Of a stretch of DNA of 41,931 bases, positions 40,743 through 41,931 are shown in pieces. The stretch is taken from positions 1 to 41,931 of the forward strand of contig JAIORS010000229.1 in NCBI GenBank assembly GCA_021108005.1. Direction: 5' to 3'. A program made the position numbers and the translations under genes. The number at the start of each line of letters is the position of its first letter. Positions within the stretch are counted from its first letter, which is position 1. This DNA comes from Candidatus Aegiribacteria sp. (GTDB taxonomy: Bacteria; Fermentibacterota; Fermentibacteria; Fermentibacterales; JCC-6). The notes under the pieces were generated by a model. That model did not search any database and was not told the DNA's origin. It was given only the letters and a program-made list of their open reading frames with translations.

Positions 40743-41129
40743 TTACAATACTTGTTTCACATTTTTAACCCACTGTTGCCGCCACTCCGGAGCATCGTAG
40801 TTATCCGGCCAGAATTCCGTTTGTCTGGTGATTAACCCGTTCTCAACCGTATGGAATGTTATCGCTCTGGCGATAACTTCGCCATCGGTGATACTTACAT
40901 CGGTAACCACCTGATTGCCTTCGCAGACAATTGAATTGACGCAAAACCTCCAGGGGCCGTTTGCAGGATAATTTGTATTTATCTCAGCGAAGTTCTTTCT
41001 GCCGATGATCAATTCCGACGATTGAGGCCAGTAGCACTCAAAACCTTCAGATAACCACTCGCTGCCTTTGTAAAAATCATTACTTCCCATTGACTTCCAG
41101 AAGGCAAGCACAACTTCTTTTGCTGTCAT
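40743..41129 (-). CDS. SnoaL/NTF2-like protein
   Basis: A 128-residue protein of the cone-shaped NTF2-like fold: a first helix pair (EVVLAFWKSMGSNDFYKGSE, then WLSEGFECYWPQSSELIIGR) followed by curved beta strands (VNSIVCEGNQVVTDVSITDG and AITFHTVENGLITRQTEFWP). The pattern GRKNFAEIN and the tail EFWPDNYDAPEWR are common in SnoaL-like proteins encoded singly in bacterial genomes. Members are isomerases, hydrolases or just binding proteins; nothing here decides between them. No clear Shine-Dalgarno. Confidence 0.78.
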   Translation of the reverse strand: MTAKEVVLAFWKSMGSNDFYKGSEWLSEGFECYWPQSSELIIGRKNFAEINTNYPANGPWRFCVNSIVCEGNQVVTDVSITDGEVIARAITFHTVENGLITRQTEFWPDNYDAPEWRQQWVKNVKQVL

Positions 41130-41222
41130 TACAACCGTACTTTCTGTTTATTCATCTTCCCGCATAGTGTAAATTCTGTACTTCCTGCTTATCTCAGAGG
41201 TTCTTTTCTTTTCGTTCTGGTA

Positions 41223-41840
41223 TCACCGGCACCTGGTGATCATTACTGAAAACATCATGTTGTAGCTGGTCTTGTCCGCACTCTTCAGCAGTAGTCTCTG
41301 TTCTTTTATCAGTTCCAGGCCGTTCTCGTATAGCAGGTCATTAATGTACTGTGGGGAATGTTTGAACATTGATACTTCCCAGTCAGTCGGCTCTTCAATG
41401 TAACCCGCATCCGTTTCCTGAGGCGCGGTTGTAAAGGCGAATATCCCACCTTCTCTCATGACTCTTCTTGCATCAGTGAGGATGTCTGACAGATCCCCGA
41501 TGAAATGGAAGACTCCACAGCAGATGACATGATTGAAATATTTATTTTTATAAGGGATCTTATCACAGGTAATATCGAAACGCTTCAGCTCTTCCGTGAA
41601 CGATTTTGACTGACATGCACTCAGCATTTCCTGTGATTTATCAAGCCCATAGATCTTCAGGCCGGCTCTTGCGAAGTGTATGGAGGAAAGGCCGGTACCA
41701 ATGCCAATATCGAGCAGCTTCTCATCTGCTTTGACATAATCATAGCTCATCCCGAAAAGCACATCATGACCGTAACTGTCATACTCTTTAACCTGACTGT
41801 CATAATTACTTGCCGTTTCGCTGTAATCGGATTCATTCAT
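41223..41840 (-). CDS. Class I SAM-dependent methyltransferase
   Basis: A 205-residue methyltransferase of the Methyltransf_11/25 type. Motif I is LLDIGIGTGLSSIHFA, the acidic post-I residue is in IYGLDKSQEML, and motif IV is HVICCGVFHFIGD. Then comes MREGGIFAFTT, a typical motif V/VI. The C-terminal half (FKHSPQYINDLLYENGLELI) is the usual helical cap deciding substrate, which remains unknown. It is not a close copy of the other methyltransferase in this region (38486-39094). Ninety-one bases of upstream sequence to the window end hold no gene. Confidence 0.85.
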   Translation of the reverse strand: MNESDYSETASNYDSQVKEYDSYGHDVLFGMSYDYVKADEKLLDIGIGTGLSSIHFARAGLKIYGLDKSQEMLSACQSKSFTEELKRFDITCDKIPYKNKYFNHVICCGVFHFIGDLSDILTDARRVMREGGIFAFTTAPQETDAGYIEEPTDWEVSMFKHSPQYINDLLYENGLELIKEQRLLLKSADKTSYNMMFSVMITRCR

Positions 41841-41931
41841 ACTTTGATCTTTCTCACTTTCCGTCTACGTTGTATACGTTACACAACCTGCCGGGAGTTT
41901 TCACACCAGATCTGTGAACGTTTGCATAACA

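Overview
The window looks like chromosomal DNA of a Gram-negative-type bacterium. It carries predicted lipoproteins, a small outer-membrane-like barrel with an aromatic C-terminus, and a 1207-residue secreted protein made of lamin-tail repeats with a FlgD/gliding-type C-terminal domain. That last architecture, together with the DUF4388 protein, the hydrogenase maturation genes and the SDR-type threonine dehydrogenase, recalls uncultured FCB-related candidate phyla (for example Fermentibacterota). This is inference from gene style, not a placement. At least six genes appear to start with TTG. There are no tRNAs, rRNAs, CRISPR arrays, phage genes or intact transposases that I can see.

Layout. 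1-602: a MazE/MazF-type toxin-antitoxin pair whose toxin is interrupted by an in-frame stop. 695-6552: a complete [NiFe]-hydrogenase maturation set, hypBA on the minus strand and hypFCDE on the plus strand, diverging from a 117-bp control region; no hydrogenase structural genes are present. 6632-9287: a membrane sensor kinase and a GT-C-like membrane protein (minus). 9424-13763: a compact five-gene operon (acpS, acetyl-CoA synthetase, acyl carrier protein, KBL-like alpha-oxoamine synthase, SatP-type acetate transporter) closed by a strong hairpin. This is the best candidate for an undescribed pathway. 13851-15243: two envelope proteins. 15768-20392: a signalling set (DUF4388-roadblock, cyclic-nucleotide-binding protein, GGDEF-ATPase-TPR protein). 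20499-22754: a uracil-DNA glycosylase and an O6-methylguanine methyltransferase, joined by a 16-bp-arm inverted repeat, then two small genes overlapping by ATGA.

22839-25996: a canonical glycine C-acetyltransferase (kbl), a winged-helix regulator with a palindromic operator, and an MFS transporter. 26188-28646: gene remnants, a V4R-GGDEF protein and two small unknown genes. 28707-31450: thiC under a TPP riboswitch, with a translationally coupled alkaline-phosphatase-superfamily lipoprotein behind it. 31545-34565: a DUF2007 protein, a secreted cyclophilin and threonine 3-dehydrogenase. 34584-38207: the lamin-tail repeat protein. 38486-41840: six small minus-strand genes (two methyltransferases, two membrane proteins, a lipoprotein, a SnoaL-like protein).

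How genes connect. Threonine dehydrogenase (33603-34565) and the canonical Kbl (22839-24041) together convert threonine to glycine and acetyl-CoA. The second, divergent Kbl paralogue sits with an acetate transporter, an acetate-activating enzyme and a carrier protein, so it may use the same acetyl chemistry for a different aminoketone product. The thiC unit couples thiamine-pyrimidine synthesis to a surface phosphatase/sulfatase-like enzyme, which could serve thiamine-phosphate salvage.
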